A DNA stretch of 64,000 nt, taken from positions 171,281 to 235,280 of the forward strand of contig NZ_JAVIDR010000004.1 in NCBI RefSeq assembly GCF_031157835.1. Reading direction: 5' to 3'. Every line of letters starts with the position of its first letter. Positions within the stretch are counted from its first letter, which is position 1. The notes under the pieces are model-generated. The model had not been told where the DNA came from and did not search any database. It saw only the letters and a program-made list of their open reading frames with translations. The translations under genes were made by a program, and so were the position numbers. The stretch comes from Acinetobacter rudis. GTDB lineage: Bacteria > Pseudomonadota > Gammaproteobacteria > Pseudomonadales > Moraxellaceae. Shown piece after piece: positions 1 through 9,946 of the stretch.

Positions 1-174
1 ACGTTGCCAAAAACTATCCATGATTTTATCAATTATAGTGTAGGCATCATTATATTTTGCAGTTTGAGCAATGACGGTTTGTGCTGTTTTTTCACCGGCA
101 TTTTGTAATAGTTGTGCAGTATTTTCACTCACTATACTTAATTTATCAGTATGAGTTGTCACGTTTTTTTCCAT
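1..174 (-). CDS. Partial membrane-associated protein, N-terminus only (possibly MscS-type channel)
   Basis: An ATG at 174 opens a frame that reads leftward for 58 codons without a stop and leaves the window. The visible part is polar, rich in Thr, Ala and Gln, with a heptad-like helical pattern, and ends in an aromatic stretch (SFWQR) that looks like the approach to a first membrane segment. From memory, Acinetobacter MscS-type mechanosensitive channels begin with a similar amphipathic region, but nothing diagnostic of the channel domain is in view. A phasin-like helical protein is an alternative. Only the existence of the reading frame is well supported; the family is a guess. Confidence 0.5.
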   Translation of the reverse strand, partial: MEKNVTTHTDKLSIVSENTAQLLQNAGEKTAQTVIAQTAKYNDAYTIIDKIMDSFWQR

Positions 175-436
175 TTAAAATGAATAGATATTCTATTGCT
201 AAAGCACAGTACATCATATTTTATTTAACATATTTTTTCATTTTTGCAAGTCTATTGGGCAAGACTAAATTAATGCAGGATCTTGATGTGGTCATAAAAT
301 TGAACAAATAGTCAGCGATTTTTATCCATTAGGCCAATAATTTGCGTTATGGTATTCAGGTCATCATCATAAAAAGTAACAGTGGAATGTAGGATTAACC
401 TTCTCGTGAAGAGATAAAACAACAAGGAAGAGTCGA

Positions 437-2389
437 ATGAATAATATCTACCCCGTATCTGAAGACTTTGTAAAAACCGCACGCACCAATGAGCAACAGT
501 ATTTTGAGCGTTATAAACAGTCTATAGAGCATCCCAACGAATTTTGGGCGGATGCCGCAATGAGGTTGGATTGGATTAAGCCATTTACTCAAGTTAAAAA
601 TAGTTGCTATAAGCAAGATAACTTTAAAATAGAATGGTTTGCTGATGGCCAGTTAAATGTCAGTGCAAATTGTTTAGATCGTCATTTAAAAGAACATCCA
701 CATAAGCCCGCAATTATTTGGGAGGGTGATCATCCGTCTAGACATAAGATTATTTCATTTGAAGAGCTACATGATGAAGTATGCCGTTTTGCCAATGTAT
801 TAAAGAAGCATGGTATTAAAAAGGGTGATCGTGTGGTGTTGTATATGCCGATGACCTCTGAGGCCGCTATTGCTATGTTGGCTTGTACACGTATTGGGGC
901 TGTACATTGTGTTGTATTCGGCGGTTTCTCACCAGATGCTTTGGCCAGTCGTATTGAAGACTGTCAGGCAAAACTGGTGGTGACAGCCGATTCTGGTATG
1001 CGTGGTGGAAAACCGATTCCATTAAAAGCTAATGTTGATGCTGCATTGGAAATTGCAGGTACTGAAATAGCTGCGACAGTTATCGTGGTTCATCGCACAG
1101 GAAATCCAATTGAGATTAAAGCAGGACGTGATTTGTGGTATCACATGGAAATTATGACAGTTACGGATATTTGTCCAGCTGAACCCATGAATGCCGAAGA
1201 TCCACTTTTTATCTTGTATACCTCTGGATCGACTGGAAAACCTAAAGGTGTGCTACATACTACGGCAGGCTACCTGACTTATGTCAACACAACTTTTAGA
1301 GAAGTGTTTGATATTAAACAAGATGATGTGTTTTGGTGTACCGCTGATGTGGGCTGGATTACGGGTCACTCCTATGTAATTTATGGTCCATTATCGAATG
1401 GGACAACCACGGTTATGTTTGAAGGTGTGCCACAATATCCAACATGGGCACGTACAGGGCACATTGTTGATAAGCATAATGTCAGTATTTTATATACTGC
1501 ACCAACAGCCATTCGAGCCATGATGAGAGAAGGCGATCAATTTGTTCGAGAGAGTGATAGAAGTAGTTTACGGTTATTAGGTTCTGTTGGTGAGCCGATT
1601 AATCCTGAGGCTTGGCATTGGTACTACAGTATTGTGGGGGAAGGACGTTGTCCAATAGTGGATACATGGTGGCAAACGGAAACAGGAGGTATATTAATTT
1701 CTCCTTTACCAGGTGCAACCCCACTTAAACCAGGTTCAGCCACTCGCCCTTTCTTTGGGATTCAGCCTGCGTTGCTAGATGAACAAGGTCATGAATTAGA
1801 AGGGGAAGCTGAAGGAAACCTTGTAATTAAAGATTCTTGGCCAGGGCAAATGCGTAGTATTTGGGGCGATCCGCAGCGCTTTATTGAAACGTATTTTAGT
1901 ATGTATCCTGGCTACTACTTTGCAGGAGATGGAGCACGTCGCGACAGTGATGGATATTATTGGATTACGGGTCGTGTTGATGATGTCCTCAATGTTTCAG
2001 GTCACCGCTTAGGTACAGCAGAAGTTGAAAGTGCCTTGGTTGCCCATACTGCTGTTGCTGAGGCAGCTGTGGTGGGTATGCCACATGAAATCAAGGGGCA
2101 GGGCATATGTGCCTATGTCACTTTACAGGCAGAGGTGGTTGCTACAGAAGAGCTACGTCATGATCTTTATGTCTGGGTGCGCAAAGTTCTCGGACCTGTT
2201 GCAACACCTGATGCAATTTATTGGGCACCAGCTTTACCAAAAACCCGATCTGGTAAAATTATGCGCCGTATCTTGAGAAAAATTGTTGCTAATGAGCTCG
2301 ATAGTCTAGGAGATATTTCGACACTTGCAGAGCCACAAGTGGTTGATCAATTGATTGCTGAAGTACGGGCAGGGCAGCCCTCAGTTTAA
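437..2389 (+). CDS. acs: Acetyl-CoA synthetase (AMP-forming)
   Basis: Cytosolic enzyme that activates acetate to acetyl-CoA through acetyl-AMP, feeding acetate into the TCA/glyoxylate cycles. The 650-residue length is normal for Acs. Visible signatures are the P-loop-like [11 protein letters not shown] at residues 261-271, the acetate-pocket segment around [12 protein letters not shown], the WWQTETGG adenylate motif, the hinge [15 protein letters not shown] and the C-terminal SGKIMRR containing Lys607, the residue that protein acetylases modify in this family to switch the enzyme off. An AAGGAAGAG ribosome-binding site precedes the ATG. It is monocistronic, ending in a strong hairpin terminator. 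Propionyl-CoA synthetase is the nearest alternative; the Trp in GWITGHSY favours acetate. Confidence 0.95.
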   Translation: MNNIYPVSEDFVKTARTNEQQYFERYKQSIEHPNEFWADAAMRLDWIKPFTQVKNSCYKQDNFKIEWFADGQLNVSANCLDRHLKEHPHKPAIIWEGDHPSRHKIISFEELHDEVCRFANVLKKHGIKKGDRVVLYMPMTSEAAIAMLACTRIGAVHCVVFGGFSPDALASRIEDCQAKLVVTADSGMRGGKPIPLKANVDAALEIAGTEIAATVIVVHRTGNPIEIKAGRDLWYHMEIMTVTDICPAEPMNAEDPLFILYTSGSTGKPKGVLHTTAGYLTYVNTTFREVFDIKQDDVFWCTADVGWITGHSYVIYGPLSNGTTTVMFEGVPQYPTWARTGHIVDKHNVSILYTAPTAIRAMMREGDQFVRESDRSSLRLLGSVGEPINPEAWHWYYSIVGEGRCPIVDTWWQTETGGILISPLPGATPLKPGSATRPFFGIQPALLDEQGHELEGEAEGNLVIKDSWPGQMRSIWGDPQRFIETYFSMYPGYYFAGDGARRDSDGYYWITGRVDDVLNVSGHRLGTAEVESALVAHTAVAEAAVVGMPHEIKGQGICAYVTLQAEVVATEELRHDLYVWVRKVLGPVATPDAIYWAPALPKTRSGKIMRRILRKIVANELDSLGDISTLAEPQVVDQLIAEVRAGQPSV

Positions 2390-2520
2390 TAGATTGCTGG
2401 CTAATTAAATTATATAGGCGGTATATTGAGGAGTCACATAAACATTAGCTTAATGTGCTTTGACTGATCACTTTCTTAAAATAAACAGATGACAATACCG
2501 CATGTGCTGTAGAAAACAGG

Positions 2521-2550
2521 AACCGAGTTAATTACTTAACTCGGTTTTAA
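2521..2550 (+). terminator. Intrinsic terminator of acs
   Basis: A perfect 11-bp stem (AACCGAGTTAA at 2521-2531 with TTAACTCGGTT at 2536-2546) closes a TTAC loop and is followed by a short T-rich run. It lies 132 bp after the acs stop and before the next promoter, so it probably ends the acs transcript. Confidence 0.8.
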
Positions 2551-2679
2551 ATACCATTTAGCTATTTTAGTAGAGACAAGCTTGATGGAGAGGAGCAATA
2601 ATAAGTTTAATCGAGGGAGTTGAATAATCACGCAATGATGTAGAGGCAGCGTATACTCGTATGTATTGGAGGAGAAATT

Positions 2680-3897
2680 ATGTCTGCTATTGATTCATCT
2701 AAAGACTACGTTGCCTATGGCACTGGCCCTTTTCGAGCAATTTTATTGTCTTTGTTTTTAGCCGGCTTTTCGATTTTCTCCTCCTTATATTGTGTACAAC
2801 CGATGATGCCCTTTTTGGCGCGGTTTTTTCATGTTAGTGCTACACAAAGTAGTTTTCCGCTTTCAATCTCAACGAGTGCACTTGCTTTAGGTGTCTTATT
2901 TGCAGGCATTATTTCTGACAGATATGGTCGTAAAAATATAATGGTGATTGCATTATTTTCGACGGCATTACTATTGTTATTGAGCGTTGTTTTTCCTCGG
3001 TGGGAAGTTTTTTTAGCGACACGGCTTGTATTAGGTATGGCAGTAAGTGGTGTTGCATCTGTTGCAATGACGTACATTGGAGAAGAAATAGCTCAGCAAG
3101 ATGTCGGTTTTGCGATGGGGCTTTATATTTCGGGTACAGCGATTGGAGGAATGGGGGGACGTTTAATTGCAGGAGTACTGTTAGATTTTACGACTTGGCA
3201 GATCGCAACTTTATTCATTGGGGTCATTAATATCATCATTGCAGTAATATTTTATATTGCTCTCCCTGCATCACGCCATTTTGTCACAACTCGTTTGAGT
3301 GGCAATTTACTAAAAAAATCATTTAAAAATACACTGGCTGATCGTCGGTTACGTTTATTGTTTTTACAAGGTTTTATCTTGATGGGTTGTTTTGTTAGTG
3401 TTTTTAACTATATGAGCTACCATCTACTTGAAGAACCTATCGCTTTGTCACAAACATGGATTGGATTGATTTCTATTGCTTATCTCTCTGGTATTTATAG
3501 TTCTCCTCGTGCTGCCGCTTGGAGTCGAAAATATGGTCGTGATCAGGTGATTTTCTATATGTTATTGATGATGCTACTGGGTTTATGGATCATGCATTTT
3601 CAAGCGCTCATACTTATTTTACTTGGTTTAATTGTCTTTACTTTTTCATTTTTTGCAGCCCATTCAACCGCAAGTAGTTGGGTTTCAGTACAGGCACTGC
3701 AATTTCGAGCAGTAGCAGCATCGCTCTATTTATTTTGTTATTACTTAGGGTCAAGCTTACTTGGAAGTGCAAGTGGTTTAGTTTGGGAACAATGGGGGTG
3801 GATGGGAATTCAATTGGAAATCAGTTTCTTTTTACTTATTGGCATGTATGGTGCCTATTGCTTAAAACACTTGCAATCTACAAATCAAGTTTCATAA
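2680..3897 (+). CDS. MFS transporter, YnfM-like putative effluxer
   Basis: Inner-membrane secondary transporter of 405 residues with the usual 12-helix layout: two hydrophobic halves separated by a basic loop near residues 205-225. The family motif between helices 2 and 3 is visible as GIISDRYGRKN (about residues 80-90). The N-terminal CVQPMMPFLARFFHVS is like the YnfM/arabinose-efflux-type branch that exports sugars or small organics. A strong GGAGGAG site sits just before the ATG. It stands alone between the acs terminator and the pilus operon, with no adjacent regulator. The substrate cannot be read from the sequence. Confidence 0.85.
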   Translation: MSAIDSSKDYVAYGTGPFRAILLSLFLAGFSIFSSLYCVQPMMPFLARFFHVSATQSSFPLSISTSALALGVLFAGIISDRYGRKNIMVIALFSTALLLLLSVVFPRWEVFLATRLVLGMAVSGVASVAMTYIGEEIAQQDVGFAMGLYISGTAIGGMGGRLIAGVLLDFTTWQIATLFIGVINIIIAVIFYIALPASRHFVTTRLSGNLLKKSFKNTLADRRLRLLFLQGFILMGCFVSVFNYMSYHLLEEPIALSQTWIGLISIAYLSGIYSSPRAAAWSRKYGRDQVIFYMLLMMLLGLWIMHFQALILILLGLIVFTFSFFAAHSTASSWVSVQALQFRAVAASLYLFCYYLGSSLLGSASGLVWEQWGWMGIQLEISFFLLIGMYGAYCLKHLQSTNQVS

Positions 3898-4392
3898 CAT
3901 CCAACTTCTTATATAAAAACTATTATTCAAATCATTTGAAATCTAGTCAAATCAGTTGATGTGGAGATCAATGATTAGACGTGACAAATCGTTCCGTAAT
4001 TTGCAGTACAGAATCATAATTATCAAGCAAGTTTTAGCTTGTTTTTTGAGCTCGTCATGGTTTTGCTTAAATTTTAGGGTTTAAGTGGTCATTTTTATTT
4101 CCTTTTATGATTTGTTTAACTTTACTTAACTTTAATGCCAAATCTTTACATTTTTATGACATGCTTTAAGCCCTTGCTTAGCATGGGTTTGGGAAGAATG
4201 ACTAACAAGATATTTTAAAATAATTAAATTATTGTAATGAGTATTAGGTGTATTGATAAAAAATAAGATGCTTATTTTTTCTTTACTTTCGAAATTAAAT
4301 TTTATTTAATACACACAAATAAAGCGAACTAGTTCACGTTTTATTTGTTTTTAGCAAAAAAATTTCAAATTAAAGTATGGGAATATATACAA
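3898..4392 (+). promoter_or_regulatory. Long AT-rich region upstream of the pilus operon
   Basis: About 495 bp without a credible gene. It holds a 10-bp direct repeat in tandem (TTAACTTTAC then TTAACTTTAA, 4116-4135), spaced one helical turn, and an imperfect dyad at 4318-4345 centred on the perfect palindrome GAACTAGTTC (4326-4335), about 60 bp before the pilin start. Both are candidate regulator sites; no regulatory gene for the operon is adjacent. I could not place a convincing -35/-10 pair. Confidence 0.4.
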
Positions 4393-4938
4393 ATGAAAAT
4401 CTCTTTTTTAGTCGCAGCATCAACTCTACTTACAGCTGGTTTAGTTCAAGCAGCTCCAACAGTAAATGGTGGTCAAGTTCATTTTAAAGGTGAATTTGTT
4501 AATGCTGCTTGTGCTGTAAGTTCTGATACTGCAAACCAAACTGTAGATCTTGGCCAACACCGTACAGCTAAAATTACAAAAGCGGGTGATTATACTCCAA
4601 ACGTACCTTTCCAAATTAAGCTTGTTGACTGTGATACAGAAGTATCGAAAACTGCTCAATTTGCTTTTTCTGGTCCACAAGATGCAACTGATACAACATT
4701 ATTAAAAATTCATTCAGGTCCTTCTGCAAACGCAGTGACTGCAACTGGTGTAGGTGTTGAAATTTCTGATAGTAAAGGTAAAGTTTTAACTCCAGATGGT
4801 TCTGTGCTTTCTGCAGCTCAAACATTAATTGATGGTAATAATACTTTTAACTTTATTGCACGTTATAAAGCAACGGCTGCTGCAGCAACTGCAGGTCAAG
4901 CATATGCTGATGCAAACTTTGTAATTACTTATAACTAA
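4393..4938 (+). CDS. Major fimbrial subunit (type 1 / AcuA-like pilin)
   Basis: Structural pilin of a chaperone-usher fibre, secreted to the periplasm and polymerised outside the cell. An open frame extends back to 4345, but the ATG at 4393 gives a clean signal peptide (cleavage after VQA, residue 20), so it was chosen; the mature protein is about 162 residues. Family marks are the disulphide cysteines C40 and C80, and the C-terminal beta-strand with a penultimate Tyr (FVITYN) that the chaperone recognises. It is the first gene of the operon and is separated from the chaperone gene by a strong terminator. From memory it matches AcuA, the thin-pilus subunit of A. baylyi; that symbol is not asserted here. 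Confidence 0.9.
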   Translation: MKISFLVAASTLLTAGLVQAAPTVNGGQVHFKGEFVNAACAVSSDTANQTVDLGQHRTAKITKAGDYTPNVPFQIKLVDCDTEVSKTAQFAFSGPQDATDTTLLKIHSGPSANAVTATGVGVEISDSKGKVLTPDGSVLSAAQTLIDGNNTFNFIARYKATAAAATAGQAYADANFVITYN

Positions 4939-4947
4939 TAAGTATTT

Positions 4948-4984
4948 TGGCACTCCTATTTTTAATAGGAGTGCCATTTTTTTT
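4948..4984 (+). terminator. Strong hairpin between pilin and chaperone genes (probable attenuator)
   Basis: A perfect 13-bp stem (4948-4960 with 4964-4976) with a TTT loop is followed by eight T residues at 4977-4984. It begins 10 bp after the pilin stop. A full-strength terminator here would silence the rest of the operon, so partial read-through, giving much more pilin than usher mRNA, is the likely role. Confidence 0.85.
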
Positions 4985-5023
4985 AAAGAATTAATTTTAA
5001 TCAACTATAAATTGGATTGCGAA

Positions 5024-5716
5024 ATGATGTTGAATGTATTTTCGAAGTTTATTATGAAAACTATAGTAGCGTCTGCTTTTTTGGTTAATATCTCGCATGC
5101 TGCAGGTGGTATTGCTTTAGGTGCAACTCGGTTGATTTATGACCAAGACAAGAAGCAAGCATCTATGGCTGTTGTGAACAGTACAACAGATAAGAGATTC
5201 TTAATTAATTCGTGGGTCGAAGATGCATCATCAAAAAAAATAAATACAGTAATCGTTACACCGCCTATGTTTGTCAGTGAGGCTAAGTCAGAAAGCTCGT
5301 TGCGTATTATCAATACGAATCAAAATTTAGCGCGTGATCGAGAAACTCTGTATTATTTAAATGTGCAAGCAATTCCTTCTGTAAGTAAAGAGGAATTAGA
5401 ACAAACTAATGTCCTTCAGTTAGCAATACTTTCACGAGTTAAAATGATGGTACGTCCCTCTAATTTAACTATTCGTGTTGAAGATGCACCTAATTTATTA
5501 ACAGCTTCTAATAGTAATAATAAAACGATCCTTAAAAATCCAACGCCATATTATATGACGCTTGCGAATTTATATGTTGATAATCAAAAACAAACGACAA
5601 TTATGATAGACCCTTTCTCTGAGAAATCTTTGGATCACTCTGGCCGTGAAGTTAAATTCCAAACAATTAATGATTTTGGCGCATTTACGGAAGAAAGAAA
5701 AATAACCGTCCAATAG
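5024..5716 (+). CDS. Periplasmic fimbrial chaperone (PapD/FimC type)
   Basis: Donor-strand chaperone that folds pilins in the periplasm and hands them to the usher. The ATG at 5024 gives a 230-residue product with a signal peptide ending at SHA (residue 26); an in-frame ATG at 5054 would also give a signal peptide, so the start is uncertain, and neither has a good ribosome-binding site. Family features include the edge-strand segment with the conserved Arg (GATRLIY), the FVSEAKSESSLRI region and RETLYYLNVQAIP, the hallmark stretch before the subunit-binding G1 strand. It lies 18 bp before the usher and must be co-transcribed with it. Confidence 0.9.
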   Translation: MMLNVFSKFIMKTIVASAFLVNISHAAGGIALGATRLIYDQDKKQASMAVVNSTTDKRFLINSWVEDASSKKINTVIVTPPMFVSEAKSESSLRIINTNQNLARDRETLYYLNVQAIPSVSKEELEQTNVLQLAILSRVKMMVRPSNLTIRVEDAPNLLTASNSNNKTILKNPTPYYMTLANLYVDNQKQTTIMIDPFSEKSLDHSGREVKFQTINDFGAFTEERKITVQ

Positions 5717-5734
5717 AAATGAAGAGTAACCAGT

Positions 5735-8317
5735 ATGGTAAAGCCCAGTTTTTCCAGAAATCCACTTTATTTAAATACGATTCTTTGCTCTCTTTTTTTA
5801 TCTGGAAACTCAGTGTATGCACGAGAGTATTTCAACCCAGCTTTATTATTAAATACAGAGGGTTCACAAGTTGCTGACCTATCCAATTTTGAACAAGGTT
5901 TTCAGTTACCAGGTAATTATCGAGTTAACGTTTATGTGAATGATAATTTCGCTGTTAGTAAAGAATTAAATTTTAATCAAGCAGAAAAAAGTGATTCAGT
6001 TTCAGGTGGACTCGTGCCATGTATAGATAGCAAATGGCTATTGTCATTGGGTGTTAAGATCTATGATCTTCCCAATGCTGAAACAATAAAAGATAAAAGC
6101 TGTTTGGATATAAAGCAATATATTCCTGAAGCAGCAGTCGTCTATAATTTTAATTTACAAAGACTCGATATTAGCATTCCACAAATTTGGATGAAAAATA
6201 ATGCGCAGGGGTATATTCCTCCTTCTGAATGGGATTCAGGAATCACTGCTGCCTATCTAAATTATAATTTAAACGGAAATGTAACAGATAAGAGTGACAA
6301 CATTTTTTTATCTTTAAATTCTGGGTTTAATATTGCCGGTTTTAGATTTAAAAACCTTTCGACTTATAATTATTTTAATCACCGTGATGAAGCTTCACAC
6401 ACTTCAAAATGGAACAATGTACAAAATTATGTAGAAAAATCAATTATTCCCCTGAAGAGTGAACTCGTTCTTGGGGACAGTAATGTACAAAACATGATTT
6501 TTGATAGTATAGGTTTTCGTGGTGCACGTTTATATAGTTCAGAATCAATGCTACCAAGTAGTATGCAAGGTTATGCACCAGTAGTACGTGGTATTGCAAA
6601 CAGTAAAAGTATTATTACCATTCGTCAAAATGGCTATATTGTATATCAAACAAACGTTAATCCAGGCCCATTTGAGATTAATGATTTAACCGCAATGGCT
6701 TTAAGTGGTGATTTGGATGTAACTGTTGAAGAAAGTGTCGGTGCAATACAACATTTTGTTGTGCCGTATTCTGGTATTCCAATGTTGTTGCGTGAAGGAC
6801 GGACTGTTTTTGATGTTACGGCTGGTGAATTTAGAAGTGGGAACAAAGAACAAGATACGCCTTTGTTTTTTCAAGGAACATTAAGTCGCGGACTAGGTGC
6901 TGGTGTTACTCTTTTTGGTGGTACGCAGTTAGCATCTAAATATCAAGCTGCATTACTTGGTATTGGTAAAAATATGGGTGAATGGGGGGCTTTCTCTTTT
7001 GATATGACCCATGCCAATAGTACTTTAGCCAATGGACAAGACTATAAAGGGCAATCTTATCGCTTACTTTATTCCAAATCATTAAACCAGATTGGAACAA
7101 CGTTGCAACTTTTAGGTTACCGCTATTCAACTAAAGGTTTTTATACCTTGAATGACGTAGCATTTAAGTCTATGGAGCAATTTGAGCCAGATGAAAAGTT
7201 TGATGATTTTGGTAATAGTTATTATGACCCAAGTTCATATTACAATTTAAACTATACAAAAAAAGGTCGCTTCCAATTAAGTATTAATCAGAACTTAGGC
7301 CAGTATGGTTCTTTGTATGCCTCTGCAAATTATCAATCTTATTGGAATGCACCTAAAGCAGCAAAGAATTACCAAGTTGGTTACTCGAATGCACTTAAAT
7401 ATTTTACTTATTCATTATCTTGGTCAATGCAAGATTCACCGAATATTTATAATGAAAAAAACAATTCCATTGCTGCCAGTATTTCTATACCTCTAAATGC
7501 TTTTTTTGGCAGTCGTGATCGTGTACGTAATGATATTTATAGTAATTCGAGTTTTATCCGAAATTCTTCAGGAAGTGATTCAATACAGACAGGTATTAAT
7601 GGCTCATTAGGCGAAGATCGTCAGTTTAGTTATAGCCTTCAACAAGGCCATAATAATGAAACAGGTGGTTTTGGTAGTGCAACTGCACGTTTAGAAACTA
7701 GATATGGTAGTGCTGGAGCAAGTTTTAATTATGCAGATGGTGGTAAGCAAAAAAGCTTCAACTATGATCTTGCTGGTGGTTTGATTATTCATTCTGGTGG
7801 TTTGACTTTTGGCCAAACTTTGGGTGACACCAATATTTTGGTAGATGCGCAAGGAGCCAAAGATGTCAAACTAGAAAACTCGACAAATATCTACACAGAT
7901 TCAAGAGGTTATGCAATTTTACCTTTTGCCGAAAACTATCGTTTAAATCGTATTGCTTTAGAGGCTGACAGTTTAAATGATGAAACTGAGATATTAAATA
8001 ATGTACAAAATCTTGTACCGATGAGGGGTGCGATTGTACGAGCCAAGTTTGATACTCGTATTGGCCGAAGAGCTCTGATCACACTTAAGCATGATGGTGA
8101 ATATATCCCGTATGGTTCAACGATTAGTGAAGAAGAACAAAATATAACCAGTATTGTCGGGAAAGATGGACAAACTTATTTAAGTGGCTTGAAAGACAAG
8201 GGCACACTTAAAATTTCTTGGGGCACCTCTGAAAGTGAAATCTGTTATGCAGCCTATGCATTTGATTCGCAGACCACAGATGAGGGTATTACAACACTTG
8301 AATTAAATTGTCAGTAG
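5735..8317 (+). CDS. Outer-membrane fimbrial usher (FimD/PapC type)
   Basis: Pore-forming assembly platform that accepts chaperone-pilin complexes and threads the fibre through the outer membrane. It has 860 residues, as expected. A signal peptide ends near VYA (residue 29); then come the N-terminal chaperone-binding domain (YFNPALLL onward), the 24-strand barrel with the plug domain around residues 250-330 (RGIANSKSIITIRQNGYIVYQ is typical), and C-terminal immunoglobulin-like domains with the paired cysteines in SEICYAAYAF and ELNC. The gene begins 18 bp after the chaperone stop and ends 6 bp before the adhesin start. From memory it corresponds to AcuC/AcuD-cluster ushers of Acinetobacter. 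Confidence 0.93.
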   Translation: MVKPSFSRNPLYLNTILCSLFLSGNSVYAREYFNPALLLNTEGSQVADLSNFEQGFQLPGNYRVNVYVNDNFAVSKELNFNQAEKSDSVSGGLVPCIDSKWLLSLGVKIYDLPNAETIKDKSCLDIKQYIPEAAVVYNFNLQRLDISIPQIWMKNNAQGYIPPSEWDSGITAAYLNYNLNGNVTDKSDNIFLSLNSGFNIAGFRFKNLSTYNYFNHRDEASHTSKWNNVQNYVEKSIIPLKSELVLGDSNVQNMIFDSIGFRGARLYSSESMLPSSMQGYAPVVRGIANSKSIITIRQNGYIVYQTNVNPGPFEINDLTAMALSGDLDVTVEESVGAIQHFVVPYSGIPMLLREGRTVFDVTAGEFRSGNKEQDTPLFFQGTLSRGLGAGVTLFGGTQLASKYQAALLGIGKNMGEWGAFSFDMTHANSTLANGQDYKGQSYRLLYSKSLNQIGTTLQLLGYRYSTKGFYTLNDVAFKSMEQFEPDEKFDDFGNSYYDPSSYYNLNYTKKGRFQLSINQNLGQYGSLYASANYQSYWNAPKAAKNYQVGYSNALKYFTYSLSWSMQDSPNIYNEKNNSIAASISIPLNAFFGSRDRVRNDIYSNSSFIRNSSGSDSIQTGINGSLGEDRQFSYSLQQGHNNETGGFGSATARLETRYGSAGASFNYADGGKQKSFNYDLAGGLIIHSGGLTFGQTLGDTNILVDAQGAKDVKLENSTNIYTDSRGYAILPFAENYRLNRIALEADSLNDETEILNNVQNLVPMRGAIVRAKFDTRIGRRALITLKHDGEYIPYGSTISEEEQNITSIVGKDGQTYLSGLKDKGTLKISWGTSESEICYAAYAFDSQTTDEGITTLELNCQ

Positions 8318-8323
8318 GAAAAG

Positions 8324-9355
8324 ATGATGAGCCTGAAAATAAAACCTTCGTTAAAAAGTCTCAGATACTCAGCATTATTTTTAATGACAATGCTGGGTAT
8401 GGATACTGCATATGCTGCAGATTGTTATCCATTGGGTTCTCCGTTTATTTATAACCATGAATATACATTTAATTCCGCACAGAATTATCCAAGTTACTCA
8501 CCACCTTGGAAAGATTTATCTAGAGGTGGAACATATTCTGTTGGTGGTGCTTGTGCAAATCGCATACAGAATACATATTTTACATTTAAGGCTGCGCCGG
8601 GTTTAACACCTGCTGGTAATGATAATGGTGCTCAATGGTTTGATGTGCCCAATAATGATTATTTGCAAGTTGCAATGAAAGTCTATATTGCGGGGAATAG
8701 ACGTGATTTTTTTGATATTCCACAAAATGCAATTAGTAATCAATGTAATGGTGGTTGTTCTAATAATTATGGGACTGGTGGTCAAGTTAAACTGAGATTG
8801 AAAATTAAAAAGAAATTTGTTGGACAATCTTTCTTGGTGAATCGTGATATCGGATATGTATATGCTGCATCTTCTGCCTCAGATATTCCGAGTCAACCAA
8901 TTGTCATTATTCGATTAAATGCGGTGATGACAGTACCTCAGTCTTGTAGTTTCGATGTTGGTGATGTTATTGAGTTTGACTTTGGTTCCATACCATCTAG
9001 CGCCTTCTCAGTTGCTGCTGGTAACAGAGCCCAAGGGGTAAATACAATAACGAAAAATATTGGTATTGAGTGTAAAAATATTGATGCGCAACAAATGTTG
9101 TCAGCACGTTTAGAAGTTGCAAACTATAAAGACAATATTATTATCTCGGATAATCCAAATGTAGGTTTTCAGCTGGCAGATAGTAATGAGCGTGTATTGA
9201 CGCCAAATAATATAAATAGCTTTATTCCTTTTCGTCTCGATGAAAATGCCCGTAGCCAATTTATACTTAAATCTTGGCCTGTGAGCGTAACAGGCCAAAC
9301 TCCTCAACCTGGACCTGTAGCAGCACAGGGTCATATACGGATTGATTTCCAGTAA
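8324..9355 (+). CDS. Two-domain fimbrial tip adhesin
   Basis: The position directly after the usher, the double length (343 residues) and the domain split mark this as the tip adhesin. After a signal peptide (to about residue 31, AYA) comes a Cys- and aromatic-rich N-terminal receptor-binding region of roughly 170 residues (ADCYPLGSPF onward, with a second Cys pair in QCNGGCSN), followed by a pilin-like C-terminal half beginning at VPQSCSFDVGDV and containing the partner Cys in GIECKN. Two adjacent ATGs exist at 8324 and 8327; the AGGAA at 8316-8320 is better spaced for 8327. The N-terminal domain resembles no lectin I can name, so its receptor is unknown. AcuG of A. baylyi would be the likely counterpart. 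Confidence 0.8.
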   Translation: MMSLKIKPSLKSLRYSALFLMTMLGMDTAYAADCYPLGSPFIYNHEYTFNSAQNYPSYSPPWKDLSRGGTYSVGGACANRIQNTYFTFKAAPGLTPAGNDNGAQWFDVPNNDYLQVAMKVYIAGNRRDFFDIPQNAISNQCNGGCSNNYGTGGQVKLRLKIKKKFVGQSFLVNRDIGYVYAASSASDIPSQPIVIIRLNAVMTVPQSCSFDVGDVIEFDFGSIPSSAFSVAAGNRAQGVNTITKNIGIECKNIDAQQMLSARLEVANYKDNIIISDNPNVGFQLADSNERVLTPNNINSFIPFRLDENARSQFILKSWPVSVTGQTPQPGPVAAQGHIRIDFQ

Positions 9356-9381
9356 ATGTATGACATAAAAAGGTTAATATT

Positions 9382-9900
9382 ATGAATATGATCAAGTTAC
9401 TTATTACAAGTTGTGTTTTATTTGCACCTCTTTTGCATGCTGATCCATTGGTAAAAGTAAATTTACGTTTTAAGGCAATGATTGTTGATCGTACTTGTAC
9501 AGTTTCTCCTGAGAGTCAAAACATAAATGTAGCACTTGGTACTTGGGGAACTAAAAATATGATGAATGTTGGTGATCAAACACGTCCTATTCCCTTTACA
9601 ATACGCTTGTCGGATTGTTCTGCTAAGACTGTTTCATTGTCATTTAAAGGGCCTCAAGATTCTAATAATACTCAATTGCTGGCTTTATCTAAGGATTCAA
9701 CAGCAACAAATGTAGCAATCCAAATTTTAGATAAAGATCGCCAATTATTAGCTATAGATACGTTTACTCAACCTGCAGTTGTTGATAGTACCAACAAAAA
9801 CATACAGCTCAATTTTTTCGCAAATTATTTTGCAACACGTCAAAATGTCACTGCAGGTACGGCTAACTCAACAGCGAATTTTGTACTGAACTATGACTAA
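9382..9900 (+). CDS. Minor fimbrial subunit
   Basis: Last gene of the pilus operon, 26 bp after the adhesin. The 172-residue product has a 20-residue signal peptide (ending LHA), the pilin cysteines C39 and C79, the conserved KGPQD loop that the major pilin also has (as SGPQD), and a C-terminal strand FVLNYD with a penultimate Tyr. It is therefore a chaperone-dependent subunit related to the major pilin but clearly diverged. It may link the adhesin to the shaft or anchor the fibre; the sequence does not decide between these. Confidence 0.85.
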   Translation: MNMIKLLITSCVLFAPLLHADPLVKVNLRFKAMIVDRTCTVSPESQNINVALGTWGTKNMMNVGDQTRPIPFTIRLSDCSAKTVSLSFKGPQDSNNTQLLALSKDSTATNVAIQILDKDRQLLAIDTFTQPAVVDSTNKNIQLNFFANYFATRQNVTAGTANSTANFVLNYD

Positions 9901-9946
9901 TAGGATACGCAAGTGCACCTCTCTTATCCGATAATTTTTTAATGTT

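Noticed and set aside
81..311. Plus-strand 76-codon open frame at the left edge
   Set aside because: It overlaps the better-supported minus-strand start at 174, is rich in Phe/Tyr from AT-rich DNA and has no ribosome-binding site or family resemblance.
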